Source: JALNZF01 sp964447405
GTDB taxonomy: Bacteria; Nitrospirota; UBA9217
Direction: 5' to 3'
Assembly: GCA_964447405.1 (NCBI GenBank)
Contig: CAYUSP010000001.1
Location: 496,001-560,000, forward strand
Length of the DNA stretch: 64,000 bases
The notes under the pieces were generated by a model. It saw nothing but the letters and a program-made list of their open reading frames with translations. It was not told where the DNA came from and searched no databases. Shown here piece after piece: positions 50,220 to 59,132 of this stretch (positions are counted from its first letter, which is position 1; the number at the start of each line of letters is the position of its first letter). The position numbers and the translations under genes were made by a program.

Positions 50220-51500
50220 ATGTACAATAAAATCTTCGGATCCATTCTCTTTATATGCGTGAGCGTGTTCATCGCGGGACCGGCAACCGCCGATGATTAC
50301 CACTATACCAATCTTCTCATTGGCGACCGGGCATCGGGAATGGGTGGAGCGTACACCGCGTTGTCCGATGACGCGACGGGCCTCTATTATAATCCTGCGG
50401 GCATAGCCTACACAGCGGGACGCAGTATTTCCGCGAGCGTCAATGCCTACTATAATATCGAGAAAAAATACAAGAGCGTGATCGCCGGGAACGGATGGGT
50501 ACGGACGTCCTCCTCGCTTCTGCCGAACTACTTCGGCGTGGCGCAGCCGGTGGGAAAGTTCAAGGTCGGCATTTCCTACGCGGTGCCTGAATCTCTTATG
50601 GCCGACCAGGACCAGGTTTTCACAGATCTGCCGCTGAGTTCGTCCATTCAGACCTATAATCCGGGCGCTCGCATATCAAGCTATCTCATCAATTTCAACG
50701 AGGAGAGCAATACTTACAACTTCGGTCCTTCGATTGCCACGGAGATATCGGACAAACTGTCCGCCGGGCTTACCCTTTACTATTACCAGAGAAAGAACCA
50801 GTGGATATTGAACCAGCTCATAAAAACGACCACTGCGGGCTACGAATGGACAAATGACTATTATCAAGCGGAAGAGTGGGGGCTGCGGCCGATCCTTGGA
50901 TTCATGGCGTCGCCGGTGAATGGTATCTCTATTGGACTGGCGATTTCCAAGGTCCTTATCCAGGGTTCAGAAACGAAGTTTCAGCATTCCTATCGTCGCG
51001 AAAATATCGCCATAGACAATAATCCGAGCAATAGCAATGTCGTGGACCTGCCAGACGGGTTTCTCAGTCTCAGCGAGAAACGTAAATATCCGACCCAGGT
51101 CAGCCTTGGCATTGCCTGGTTCGCTTCGCAGAGCCTGCTGGTCACCGGAGACCTCAATCATTTTACCGCGGTAAGCAGCCAGAACGCCGAAGCGGTGAAT
51201 AATATTGCCATTGGCACAGAATATTATCTGGATAGAAACTGGGCTTTGCGGGGTGGATTTTTTACGGATTATGCCAACACGCCAAAGCTTAAATCTGGCA
51301 CCACGAACCAGAATGAACATATAGATCTCTACGGCCTGACTACATCCATCAGCCATTTTACCCGGAACACCTCCGTGACCCTGGGCGGTGGATATACGAC
51401 GGGTAATGGCAAAGCGCAGATCATCGGCGGAAGTTTTAATATGCAGGATGCGTCATCCGAAGGATGGATGTTCTTCCTCTCTTCGTCATATTCGTATTGA
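50220..51500 (+). CDS. FadL/OmpP1-like outer membrane protein, copy 2
   Basis: 426 aa, clearly paralogous to the product of 45911-47158: same signal-peptide end (AGPATAD), DYHYTNLLIGDRASGMGGAY start, PAGIAYTAGRSISASVNAYY, and the SSSYSY C-terminus. The main differences are short loop insertions around residues 130-150 and 265-285. Also shares the GGGGGCAAT ribosome-site context. It has its own promoter candidate and is followed by an M6-like protease gene. Confidence 0.82.
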   Translation: MYNKIFGSILFICVSVFIAGPATADDYHYTNLLIGDRASGMGGAYTALSDDATGLYYNPAGIAYTAGRSISASVNAYYNIEKKYKSVIAGNGWVRTSSSLLPNYFGVAQPVGKFKVGISYAVPESLMADQDQVFTDLPLSSSIQTYNPGARISSYLINFNEESNTYNFGPSIATEISDKLSAGLTLYYYQRKNQWILNQLIKTTTAGYEWTNDYYQAEEWGLRPILGFMASPVNGISIGLAISKVLIQGSETKFQHSYRRENIAIDNNPSNSNVVDLPDGFLSLSEKRKYPTQVSLGIAWFASQSLLVTGDLNHFTAVSSQNAEAVNNIAIGTEYYLDRNWALRGGFFTDYANTPKLKSGTTNQNEHIDLYGLTTSISHFTRNTSVTLGGGYTTGNGKAQIIGGSFNMQDASSEGWMFFLSSSYSY

Positions 51501-51526
51501 ACCCCAGAAATAGCCCTTCGAAATCC

Positions 51527-51555
51527 TTTACTAATAGTATGAAACCGGGTAATAT
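51527..51555 (+). promoter_or_regulatory. sigma70 promoter for the first M6-like protease gene
   Basis: TTTACT (51527-51532), 17 bp, TAATAT (51550-51555). Leader about 50 nt with AGAGGAG before the ATG at 51612. Confidence 0.6.
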
Positions 51556-51611
51556 GCACCTGCTTTTATTGCCGCCGATTCCGTAAACTCATCGCTATAA
51601 GAGGAGTTTTC

Positions 51612-54008
51612 ATGAGGATGTTACTCACTCGACTTGCTTCGCTTCTCCTGCTCCTTCTGTGCAACACTTCTCCGGTCCTCGCCGCCCCCCACATTAACAG
51701 AACCATCCCCGAGCCGATTGAACTTCCCGGGAGAACACTGGAAGAGCGTGCTGCCCAGAGTATTCAACCGAGCATGATGCTTGCCGCTCCCGTGTCCTAC
51801 ACATCACCCACGACGGTGAATGTGCTTTTTTTGCGCGTGGAATTCCAGCCGGAACCGAATCCATCCGGTGCACGGGTTACAGGCAACGGACTCTGGAATT
51901 CCTATTTGCCGCCTGCTGTTACAGGCAGTAGTAATCCAGACCACTGGGTAACCAACGCGAAAATGAAATTCACGGACTATTGGAAAGAGGTTTCCTACGG
52001 ACTGCTTACGGTTGTTGTCGATCTTTCGACAAGAGTATACCAGCTTCCGCAGACAATGGCATACTACGCAGGCGGCACCGCAATTTCCATTGAAAATATC
52101 ATCTACGACAGTATCACTACTGTCAATACGGACGCAACGACAACAATCAATTTCGCGCAGTACGATGGCGTATTCATCGTGCACGCGGGGGTGGGGCAGG
52201 AGACCGATACCACGGGCGTGGCGCCGAACGACCTGTGGTCCCTGTATTATTCGGGTGGTAGCAGCATCTGCAGGAACGCAGCAGGATCAACCTGCCTATC
52301 GACAAAACTCAAGGACGGCCGGCCTTTGAGTGAAGCCATTATTATGCCGCAAACCGACTCACGGACGGGGCTGGTGGTTGATCCGCTCGGTGTGTACGTG
52401 CATGAATTCGGCCACTGGCTGGGTCTGCCTGATCTGTATTGCGTCAGCACGTCCTCTCCCTGCACCACAGAAGGCGTCGGCATGTGGAGCCTGATGGATT
52501 ACGGCAGCTACAATGCGAGTGCATCAACCATACGCGGCAGCTCACCGGCACATTTGGACGCCTGGAGTTTGCTGAAACTCGGCTGGGTGTCACCAGATGT
52601 GCTTAATCCTGCACAGCCCGATCGCGGTGCAATGAGTCTGTTTCCTGTCGCGATTGTACCGGCTCCGGTAAGCGGAGCTGCGGGTACGAACGTACTCAAG
52701 GCGCAGGCGTCAACCACAAACGCAAATCAGTATTTCCTGATTGAGAACCGGCGGAAAATCGGATTTGACGAAGGACTTCCCGGTGAAGGATTGCTCGTCT
52801 GGCTTATAAACCAGGACGTGATCAATGCGGCGCTTGCCACCAATACCGTAAATAGCAGAGCTTCAGCACCTGGAGTTAAACTCATCGAAGCTGATGGAGA
52901 CTGGGCGCTGCAAAACGCGGCTTTGCATGACTTTGGCAGCGCGGGCGATCCTTTTCCCGGTTCCAGGGGAAACACCACGCTTTCACCCATGACCAGCCCG
53001 TCCAGCATCCCGTATACCGCCTTTGGTTGGCTGAATATCAGGAGCATCGTGGACGGATCGTCGGCAATCTCGTTCAAGATCGGTTTCGGCCCACGTGCGC
53101 CCGTCAACCTCAGATTGGATAGGGCAGCGAAGCAATTAAGTTGGGATGCAAATACCGAAATTGATATCAATCATTATCTAATTTATAAGAATAATACATC
53201 CACACCTCTTGTTTCTGTTCCGACGACCAGCGCCGCGAACTATGTGGACAGTACGTTTACCTCAACAGATGTCTACATGGTCACCGCTGTAGATACGAAC
53301 GGCAATGAGTCCCAGGCAGCTGTAATAGCGCCGGTCATCCTGGTCAGTCCGCTAACCTTGACCTTCAGCGACTCGGTGACCAGCAATACTGTAAACGTAC
53401 TTAATAATGGAAACGCGGACCTTGTTTTCTCAGCCATGTCCTTGAACGGTTCAAATTCAGCGGAATTCAGCTACACGAGTGCATGCCCATCCACACTAAC
53501 CATCGCAGCATCATGTCAGATTACCATATCATTTGCCCCAAGATCGACAGGATCAAAATCCGCTTCCTTTACCATTTCCTCCAATGATCCGCAATCACAA
53601 GCAGTTTCAGTTCAACTGAGCGGAAACTTGACGCAAGCCAGCCAGCCCGCGTCCAATGGGGGAGGCAGTTCATCCAGATCGCCCTGTTTTATCGCAACGG
53701 CCGCTTATGGATCGTATCTTGACCCCCATGTTGAGGTCCTGAGGCAATTCCGCGACGGTTATCTTATGACGAATATGCCTGGAAGAGCATTTGTGAAATG
53801 GTATTATCACTATTCACCGCCAATTGCTGACTATATAGGCAGTCATGAAGTGCTCAGAACAGCGGTCAGGTGGTCGCTTGCGCCTCTGATCTTGGGGATT
53901 GAATATCCCTGGCTAATAATGCTGGTGATGATTCTTGGGAGCGGAATGCTATTGTATCGGAAACGCATCTCAAACATGAGGTTATCGCGTTCTTGCCATG
54001 GAAAATAG
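51612..54008 (+). CDS. M6-like secreted metalloprotease with choice-of-anchor and CFI-box C-terminal region, copy 1
   Basis: 798 aa. Signal peptide to about residue 25. Protease domain with NVLFLRVEFQ at its start and the zinc site HEFGH (264-268) in VHEFGHWLGLPDLY, then WSLMDYG, the layout of immune-inhibitor-A-type M6 peptidases. Around 500-575 is an FN3-like domain, and about 575-675 an ASPM/HYDIN-like 'choice-of-anchor D' domain. After a Gly/Ser linker the C-terminal module begins CFIATAAYGSYLDPHVEVL (Cys692) and ends in a membrane helix and basic tail (LLYRKRI). That module is shared with 56957-59092. It is probably surface-attached or sorted through the CFI module. Confidence 0.85.
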   Translation: MRMLLTRLASLLLLLLCNTSPVLAAPHINRTIPEPIELPGRTLEERAAQSIQPSMMLAAPVSYTSPTTVNVLFLRVEFQPEPNPSGARVTGNGLWNSYLPPAVTGSSNPDHWVTNAKMKFTDYWKEVSYGLLTVVVDLSTRVYQLPQTMAYYAGGTAISIENIIYDSITTVNTDATTTINFAQYDGVFIVHAGVGQETDTTGVAPNDLWSLYYSGGSSICRNAAGSTCLSTKLKDGRPLSEAIIMPQTDSRTGLVVDPLGVYVHEFGHWLGLPDLYCVSTSSPCTTEGVGMWSLMDYGSYNASASTIRGSSPAHLDAWSLLKLGWVSPDVLNPAQPDRGAMSLFPVAIVPAPVSGAAGTNVLKAQASTTNANQYFLIENRRKIGFDEGLPGEGLLVWLINQDVINAALATNTVNSRASAPGVKLIEADGDWALQNAALHDFGSAGDPFPGSRGNTTLSPMTSPSSIPYTAFGWLNIRSIVDGSSAISFKIGFGPRAPVNLRLDRAAKQLSWDANTEIDINHYLIYKNNTSTPLVSVPTTSAANYVDSTFTSTDVYMVTAVDTNGNESQAAVIAPVILVSPLTLTFSDSVTSNTVNVLNNGNADLVFSAMSLNGSNSAEFSYTSACPSTLTIAASCQITISFAPRSTGSKSASFTISSNDPQSQAVSVQLSGNLTQASQPASNGGGSSSRSPCFIATAAYGSYLDPHVEVLRQFRDGYLMTNMPGRAFVKWYYHYSPPIADYIGSHEVLRTAVRWSLAPLILGIEYPWLIMLVMILGSGMLLYRKRISNMRLSRSCHGK

Positions 54009-54058
54009 AGCAAGTAATCAAAAAATAGTCCGACCTGTTAATTCCAGTGAATAGTACC

Positions 54059-54087
54059 TTGACTTTGTTATGATGTAGAGATAAAAT
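54059..54087 (+). promoter_or_regulatory. sigma70 promoter for the second lipoprotein gene
   Basis: TTGACT (54059-54064), 17 bp, TAAAAT (54082-54087). The predicted start near 54094 gives an AT-rich leader of about 194 nt. The 279-bp gap 54009-54287 holds no supported gene; a second GGAGGTG at 54221-54227 precedes only a weak GTG frame. Confidence 0.6.
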
Positions 54088-54287
54088 TGATTACACTTTA
54101 TAACAAAAGCTGGTGAATATATTCCTAAGGACAGGCTGGTTCCCTGCACTATTTACCAATCCGTATTAACGTTATGGCATCTGTTAATTGTCCGATTATG
54201 TAACATATTTTAAAAGAACAGGAGGTGATGGCTGTATCTTTTTGCAACACCCGCAGTCAAATTATCACATATCTTACAGGAGGATAC

Positions 54288-56207
54288 ATGAAAACTTTCG
54301 GAAAAATAGCTTTAGTAGCAATATTGATCGTCACTTTTGCCATGTTGTTTTCGGCATGCAGCAGCAAGAGCAGTGATAGCACCACCTCTGGTACCAGCGG
54401 CGGAACCGTAAGCGCCATTACCACCTCAACACAGGGCAGGCAGGCTGCTGCATCCTCCACGCAAAGCGCCAGCATGTCGCAGGGATCCGGCCAGACCTTC
54501 CGCAATCTCGGCAACGTTGGTTTGACAGCCACCGGAAACGATGTGCCGCACTTCAGGACTTCCAATACTTTTAAATCCAAAGGCGCTTTGGCAAAAGTTG
54601 AGAAAGTATCAGCTAAATTCGCCAAATCCAACGCTGCTATGGCAGCTGCTCAGTCAATGAGAAAAGCGGTCAACGCGGCTAAGGCCTCTATTTCAAGCGC
54701 GCCCAGTTCAACCAGCGGCACGATAAACTGTGCTGATGGTGGAAGCGTCGCCTATACTGGTACTATTGACTTGACCGCAGGTACCTTTGGCTTGGATCTC
54801 ACATTTAGCAGCTGCCGCGAAGACGATTCGCAGACGGGCGGTTTATACAAATTGTCCGCAACAGAAACATCGACAAGCCTCACAATGAATATCACGCTCG
54901 GTACGACTGCAACGCCATTCACCATACTCGACTACAGCGCCGGCTATTCAGCGTTGATTGCGAATACCGCCATGAGTGCTTTCAGCCTGACCGAAACGTT
55001 AACCGTTTCCGCTACCAGCATATCACTTGACATGAAGGCAGACGGCACCATGTCATATCATGATTATTTCACGGGCGAAGACTACTCGCTTCAGTTCACG
55101 AACAATTATGATCAACTTGTGTCGATCGCGACAGCTGGTTCCGCAACAAATCCCAGCAGCGTTACCCTCGCCTTTACCACGAACGGTGATTTCAAGGAAG
55201 TATGGAGCGCTCCAACCAGCACGACATCCGCTGCAGCAGCCAGGGCGGTTGCCAGCGGCCCATCAGTGACCCATTCTGTATCTGCTTCGTTCACTGCCTT
55301 GAAACTTGATCTCACCATCGGTGGTTTGACAAGCACAGTAACTTCAACAGTCCCCTATGAAGAAGTAACCCTGAACGGCCAGTTCTCAATAACGTTCTCA
55401 CCGGAGACCTGCATGAGCGGATCGTTCAAGTTTGTGACGAATACACCTATAAGAGCTGGACTTGCTACAGGCAACACCTATCAGGGCAAGATCACGATCA
55501 ACGACGCGACCGTTATTACATATAATGCCGACGGTACAGTTACGGTAACTACCGCTGCTGTAGATACAAAGTTTAACAGCAAGGCAGAGATGGTTCCTGA
55601 TGAATGCGAGATAGCGGAGATGGGGGGTGACACAGCGCCATCATCAACAGCAGTTTCCAGCAACGGCACCTATACCGCTACAGGCAATGTGACCATTACC
55701 CTGACCTGGAATAAGGTCAATGATATGGACCTCCATTTGGCGCACTGGGTAACGAAGCCGACAAGTAATGCAAGCCTGCCGAGTATATCTTCATCCGGAG
55801 TCACGACCAACAGCGATTGGCACCTCTATTTCGGCACTGGCCCCGGTGGAGCATGTTCAAACAGCAATTACATAGGTACATCAACAAGTATGATCGCAGA
55901 GCTTGATATAGACAAGTGTTCCTCGGTAGGGTATGGTCCGGAGCATATCACTATGACTACCATGCAGACCGGTTACTATATCGTATTTGTTGACGCATAC
56001 ACTGCAAGCGAAGCAACGGTAAACGATCTGTCTATTCAGGTTGGTGATAAAGTATTCACCTATCCGGCGCATACGTTCCAGTCAGATCTTGATGCCAACT
56101 GGATCGCAGCAGCATTCAGCGTAAGCGCTAGCGGTGTTGTAACATTAGAAACACCCATGACGAATAGCATCAATTACACTGGTGCGATGAGAGCACCTAA
56201 ATTCTAG
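54288..56207 (+). CDS. Ser/Thr-rich lipoprotein with C-terminal DUF2135/YfaP-like domain
   Basis: 639 aa. Lipoprotein signal (FSAC, Cys24) then a low-complexity Ser/Thr/Gly linker similar to that of the 47212 lipoprotein. Two all-beta regions follow (about 130-370 and 380-440). The C-terminal ~180 residues include VTITLTWNKVNDMDLHLAHW and DWHLYFGTGPGG, resembling the D-x-D-L-H motif of DUF2135/YfaP domains. The ATG at 54288 is chosen for its AGGAGG and lipoprotein signal; a GTG 63 bp upstream would spoil the signal. Probably an outer-membrane or surface protein; function unknown. A strong terminator follows. Confidence 0.78.
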   Translation: MKTFGKIALVAILIVTFAMLFSACSSKSSDSTTSGTSGGTVSAITTSTQGRQAAASSTQSASMSQGSGQTFRNLGNVGLTATGNDVPHFRTSNTFKSKGALAKVEKVSAKFAKSNAAMAAAQSMRKAVNAAKASISSAPSSTSGTINCADGGSVAYTGTIDLTAGTFGLDLTFSSCREDDSQTGGLYKLSATETSTSLTMNITLGTTATPFTILDYSAGYSALIANTAMSAFSLTETLTVSATSISLDMKADGTMSYHDYFTGEDYSLQFTNNYDQLVSIATAGSATNPSSVTLAFTTNGDFKEVWSAPTSTTSAAAARAVASGPSVTHSVSASFTALKLDLTIGGLTSTVTSTVPYEEVTLNGQFSITFSPETCMSGSFKFVTNTPIRAGLATGNTYQGKITINDATVITYNADGTVTVTTAAVDTKFNSKAEMVPDECEIAEMGGDTAPSSTAVSSNGTYTATGNVTITLTWNKVNDMDLHLAHWVTKPTSNASLPSISSSGVTTNSDWHLYFGTGPGGACSNSNYIGTSTSMIAELDIDKCSSVGYGPEHITMTTMQTGYYIVFVDAYTASEATVNDLSIQVGDKVFTYPAHTFQSDLDANWIAAAFSVSASGVVTLETPMTNSINYTGAMRAPKF

Positions 56208-56222
56208 CCGTAATTCGGACTC

Positions 56223-56253
56223 AGGCGGGGCCTACGTGCCCCGCCTTTTTTTT
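56223..56253 (+). terminator. Rho-independent terminator
   Basis: AGGCGGGGC and GCCCCGCCT form a perfect 9-bp stem with a 6-nt loop and eight T. The next start codon begins only 5 nt after the T-run. Confidence 0.92.
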
Positions 56254-56257
56254 GACC

Positions 56258-56932
56258 ATGAATAAACTATTTATTGCGTTAATAAGCGTACTTGTTCTTA
56301 TCCCTCATACTCATGCATCAGGCATGGAATCCCATGACCTAAGCCTTATCTATTTTTATTCAACCACCTGTCCGCATTGTAAAGCTGTAGAACCTACGGT
56401 AATAGCTTTGAGTAAGGAAATGAGTATTCAGGGTGTGGTTTTCGGCAAGGGCGTACCAGCACCCATGCCATTTACAGTGCAGAAAGGTGATAAATCGGCT
56501 TTACGCAAGTATAGCCTGGAAGGTGTTCCAGCGCTGGTAGTTCTTCAAAAAGAAACAGTCAGGCATATCTTTCGCGGCGAACATAATATACGCGCCTCAC
56601 GGCTATTCCTGCGTGGTTTAGCAAAAGGGGCTTTAACCGTGACAGAAGCGGTTAGCCGCGGGCAACAAAAGGATGTAATCCTGACTGGATGGATAGAGGG
56701 CGTTGGAGAGTATTTCAAAGACAAACAGTTCATATTTACAGACCGTAAAAAGAGCATTATGATAAGACCGTGGCTGCCCCTTGAAGCGGTGCGATCGCCT
56801 GTAGGAAATAAGCGGCCGAGGCTCATGTCAGATGTAATGGATAAGGCAGTTGCACTGCGCGGTGAGTTGCAAATGAATGATGGGACTTTCTATTTTACAG
56901 TAAAAGAAGAACTAAACCTCGAATCGCAATAA
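56258..56932 (+). CDS. Exported thioredoxin-fold protein
   Basis: 224 aa. Signal peptide to about residue 20 (PHTHAS). Thioredoxin-like domain with CPHC in IYFYSTTCPHCKAVEPTV and a cis-proline in LEGVPALVVLQ, similar to TraF/TrbB-type thiol proteins. The C-terminal half (about 145-224) holds an OB-like domain (VILTGWIEGVGEYF...FTVKEELNLE). It is likely a periplasmic disulfide reductase or isomerase. It starts 5 nt after the previous gene's terminator and is followed 24 bp later by the second M6-like protease, whose cysteines it might serve. Confidence 0.75.
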   Translation: MNKLFIALISVLVLIPHTHASGMESHDLSLIYFYSTTCPHCKAVEPTVIALSKEMSIQGVVFGKGVPAPMPFTVQKGDKSALRKYSLEGVPALVVLQKETVRHIFRGEHNIRASRLFLRGLAKGALTVTEAVSRGQQKDVILTGWIEGVGEYFKDKQFIFTDRKKSIMIRPWLPLEAVRSPVGNKRPRLMSDVMDKAVALRGELQMNDGTFYFTVKEELNLESQ

Positions 56933-56956
56933 CGTTTCCGAGATAAACCTATTTTG

Positions 56957-59092
56957 ATGCAATCAAAGGATATCGTCGCGAATCCGCGAAAAACACGCAT
57001 GAATTCATCCCTTATTTCTCGAATTATCCCTGTCTTCGGATTAAGCCGTCTTGCCTTAGCACTGACAGCTCTTAACCTGGTCCTGTTATTATTCCCCCTG
57101 AATATTCAAGCAGCACCACACATCTTCAAAACAAAAAAAGAACCTGTCGTCCAACCAGGGCCATCATTAACAGCGAGAATGACAGCACGCCGGCCTGAGG
57201 GCTATTATCACGCGCCCGCACTCTATCCGGCTGCAGTCAATATTCTGCTTCTCCGGGTCGAGTTCCAGGGAGAAGCAAATCCGTCCGCTTCGACAGTGAC
57301 GGGGTCAGGGCTGTGGAATAACCCGCTGTACGCGCGTAATGGTGATCCTGATTATTGGGTCAATGCAGCCAAGAACAGTTTTATCAACTACTGGACAGAA
57401 GTCTCTTACGGCAAATTGCTGGTTTCCATTGATACCTCAACAGTAGTTTATCAGCTGCCCGGCACCACCGCATCATACGGTAATGAATCAAATTCAGCAC
57501 TTGAGAACCTGATCTATGACAGCATTTCGCTTGCATCGATGGATCCTGATATCGCAACGCGGCCAACCTTCTCAAACTATGATGCGGTGCTGATCGTACA
57601 TGCCGGAGTTGGTGAGGAATCTGATGTGGCGGGTGATACGCCCAATGACCTCTGGTCTCTCTATTATGCTGATACCTGCATTTCAAAGAATGCCACGGGC
57701 AACGGCTGTCTTGCGATAACTCTCAAAGACGGAAGGCCGATTACCGAGGCCATCATCATGCCGCAAACGGACTCACAGGATGCATTCACCATTGACCCTT
57801 TGGGCGTCTATGTGCATGAGTTCGGCCACTGGCTTGGCCTTCCGGACCTGTACTGCACAGGTATGATCTGTTTTCCCGACGGGGTGGGAAAATGGAGCCT
57901 GATGGGCGACGGCATCTATAATCCTGATCCCGCACTCTGTCCTGCCGCCGGAACACAATGTTTGTACGGGAGTTCACCGGCGCATTTGGATGCATGGAGC
58001 AAGGTTTATCTCGGATGGGTAGCGCCTTTGACCGCTCTTATGCCAACGGACTTGGGTGTTCATAACTTTCAGGCTGTAGAGAATACACCGGATATCATCA
58101 AGGTCCAGGCATCATCAACAGCGGATACGCAATACTTTCTTCTGGAAAACCGTCAAAGGACGGGATTTGACAAGGGCCTGCCTGGCCACGGTCTGCTGAT
58201 CTGGCTGGTTGATGACGTTGTCGTGGCGAACAATATGGCTTCTAATACGATCAACAACAGCAGCTTTCATCCCGGTATCAAAGTCGTGGAAGCTGACAAT
58301 GACGGGAATCTGCAATCTTATGGCTGCGCACCGCCTAATGATTGCGGCAGTTCAGGAGATACGTTCCCGGGTTCGACAGGCAATATCGCTTTGACTCCAA
58401 TAACATTGCCATCATCAAATCCCTACTCGTCATCTTCATGGGTGAACATCAGAAACATCACTGAAGCAGCTTCACCTATTGCGGTTGTATCAGCATCTAT
58501 TGGGTTCGCGCCGCTTCCTCCGGGAACGCCAGGAATGAATGCAAAAATTGTCAGCTGGCCTTCCCAGTCAGATCCCGAGGTCACCGGCTATAACGTTTAT
58601 AAGAATGGCGCTTTGATAGCCACAACTTCCACGACGTCATATCATGATCTCCTTGCTCGAAGATCGGATATCTACCAGATAACGGCAATAGATGCCACGG
58701 GAGATGAATCCGGCTTTTCCGGCCAGGTGGTGGCGAATATGCAGCTGCAGATCGACAACACGAGTTCACAGTGCTTCATCGCCACTGCTGCATATGGTTC
58801 CGCTCTCGACCCGCATGTTATGGCGCTGCGAACATTCCGCGACCGATTCCTTCTTACCAATGCGCCGGGCAGCGTGCTGGTATCTCTGTACTATCGGTAC
58901 TCACCGCCCCTGGCGGATTATATAAGCAGACACGAGGACATGAGAACCATGTCACGGGTATTGCTTACACCTGTGGTGTATGCGGTTCTCTATCCGTCAG
59001 CAGCCATCCTGCTTGCACTCTGCTCAGTCGCCTGGTTGATGATCGTAAGAAAGCGATTGGTGCCGGAAGACGTCCGTAGGGATCGCACTTGA
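56957..59092 (+). CDS. M6-like secreted metalloprotease with CFI-box C-terminal region, copy 2
   Basis: 711 aa, a paralogue of 51612-54008. The matched segments include NILLLRVEFQGEANPSASTV, the zinc site HEFGH (287-291) in VHEFGHWLGLPDLY, and WSLMGDG. It has one FN3-like domain (about 545-600) but lacks the choice-of-anchor D domain of copy 1. The C-terminal module begins CFIATAAYGSALDPHV (Cys606) and ends with a membrane helix and VRKRL. The start at 56957 is used; ATG 56999 (MNSSLISRIIPVFGLSRLAL) gives a more ordinary signal peptide and may be the true one. It converges with mazG. Confidence 0.85.
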   Translation: MQSKDIVANPRKTRMNSSLISRIIPVFGLSRLALALTALNLVLLLFPLNIQAAPHIFKTKKEPVVQPGPSLTARMTARRPEGYYHAPALYPAAVNILLLRVEFQGEANPSASTVTGSGLWNNPLYARNGDPDYWVNAAKNSFINYWTEVSYGKLLVSIDTSTVVYQLPGTTASYGNESNSALENLIYDSISLASMDPDIATRPTFSNYDAVLIVHAGVGEESDVAGDTPNDLWSLYYADTCISKNATGNGCLAITLKDGRPITEAIIMPQTDSQDAFTIDPLGVYVHEFGHWLGLPDLYCTGMICFPDGVGKWSLMGDGIYNPDPALCPAAGTQCLYGSSPAHLDAWSKVYLGWVAPLTALMPTDLGVHNFQAVENTPDIIKVQASSTADTQYFLLENRQRTGFDKGLPGHGLLIWLVDDVVVANNMASNTINNSSFHPGIKVVEADNDGNLQSYGCAPPNDCGSSGDTFPGSTGNIALTPITLPSSNPYSSSSWVNIRNITEAASPIAVVSASIGFAPLPPGTPGMNAKIVSWPSQSDPEVTGYNVYKNGALIATTSTTSYHDLLARRSDIYQITAIDATGDESGFSGQVVANMQLQIDNTSSQCFIATAAYGSALDPHVMALRTFRDRFLLTNAPGSVLVSLYYRYSPPLADYISRHEDMRTMSRVLLTPVVYAVLYPSAAILLALCSVAWLMIVRKRLVPEDVRRDRT

Positions 59093-59132
59093 AGCGCAAT
59101 ACTGGGGAGATTGTAAATGCGCTGTGAATTGG

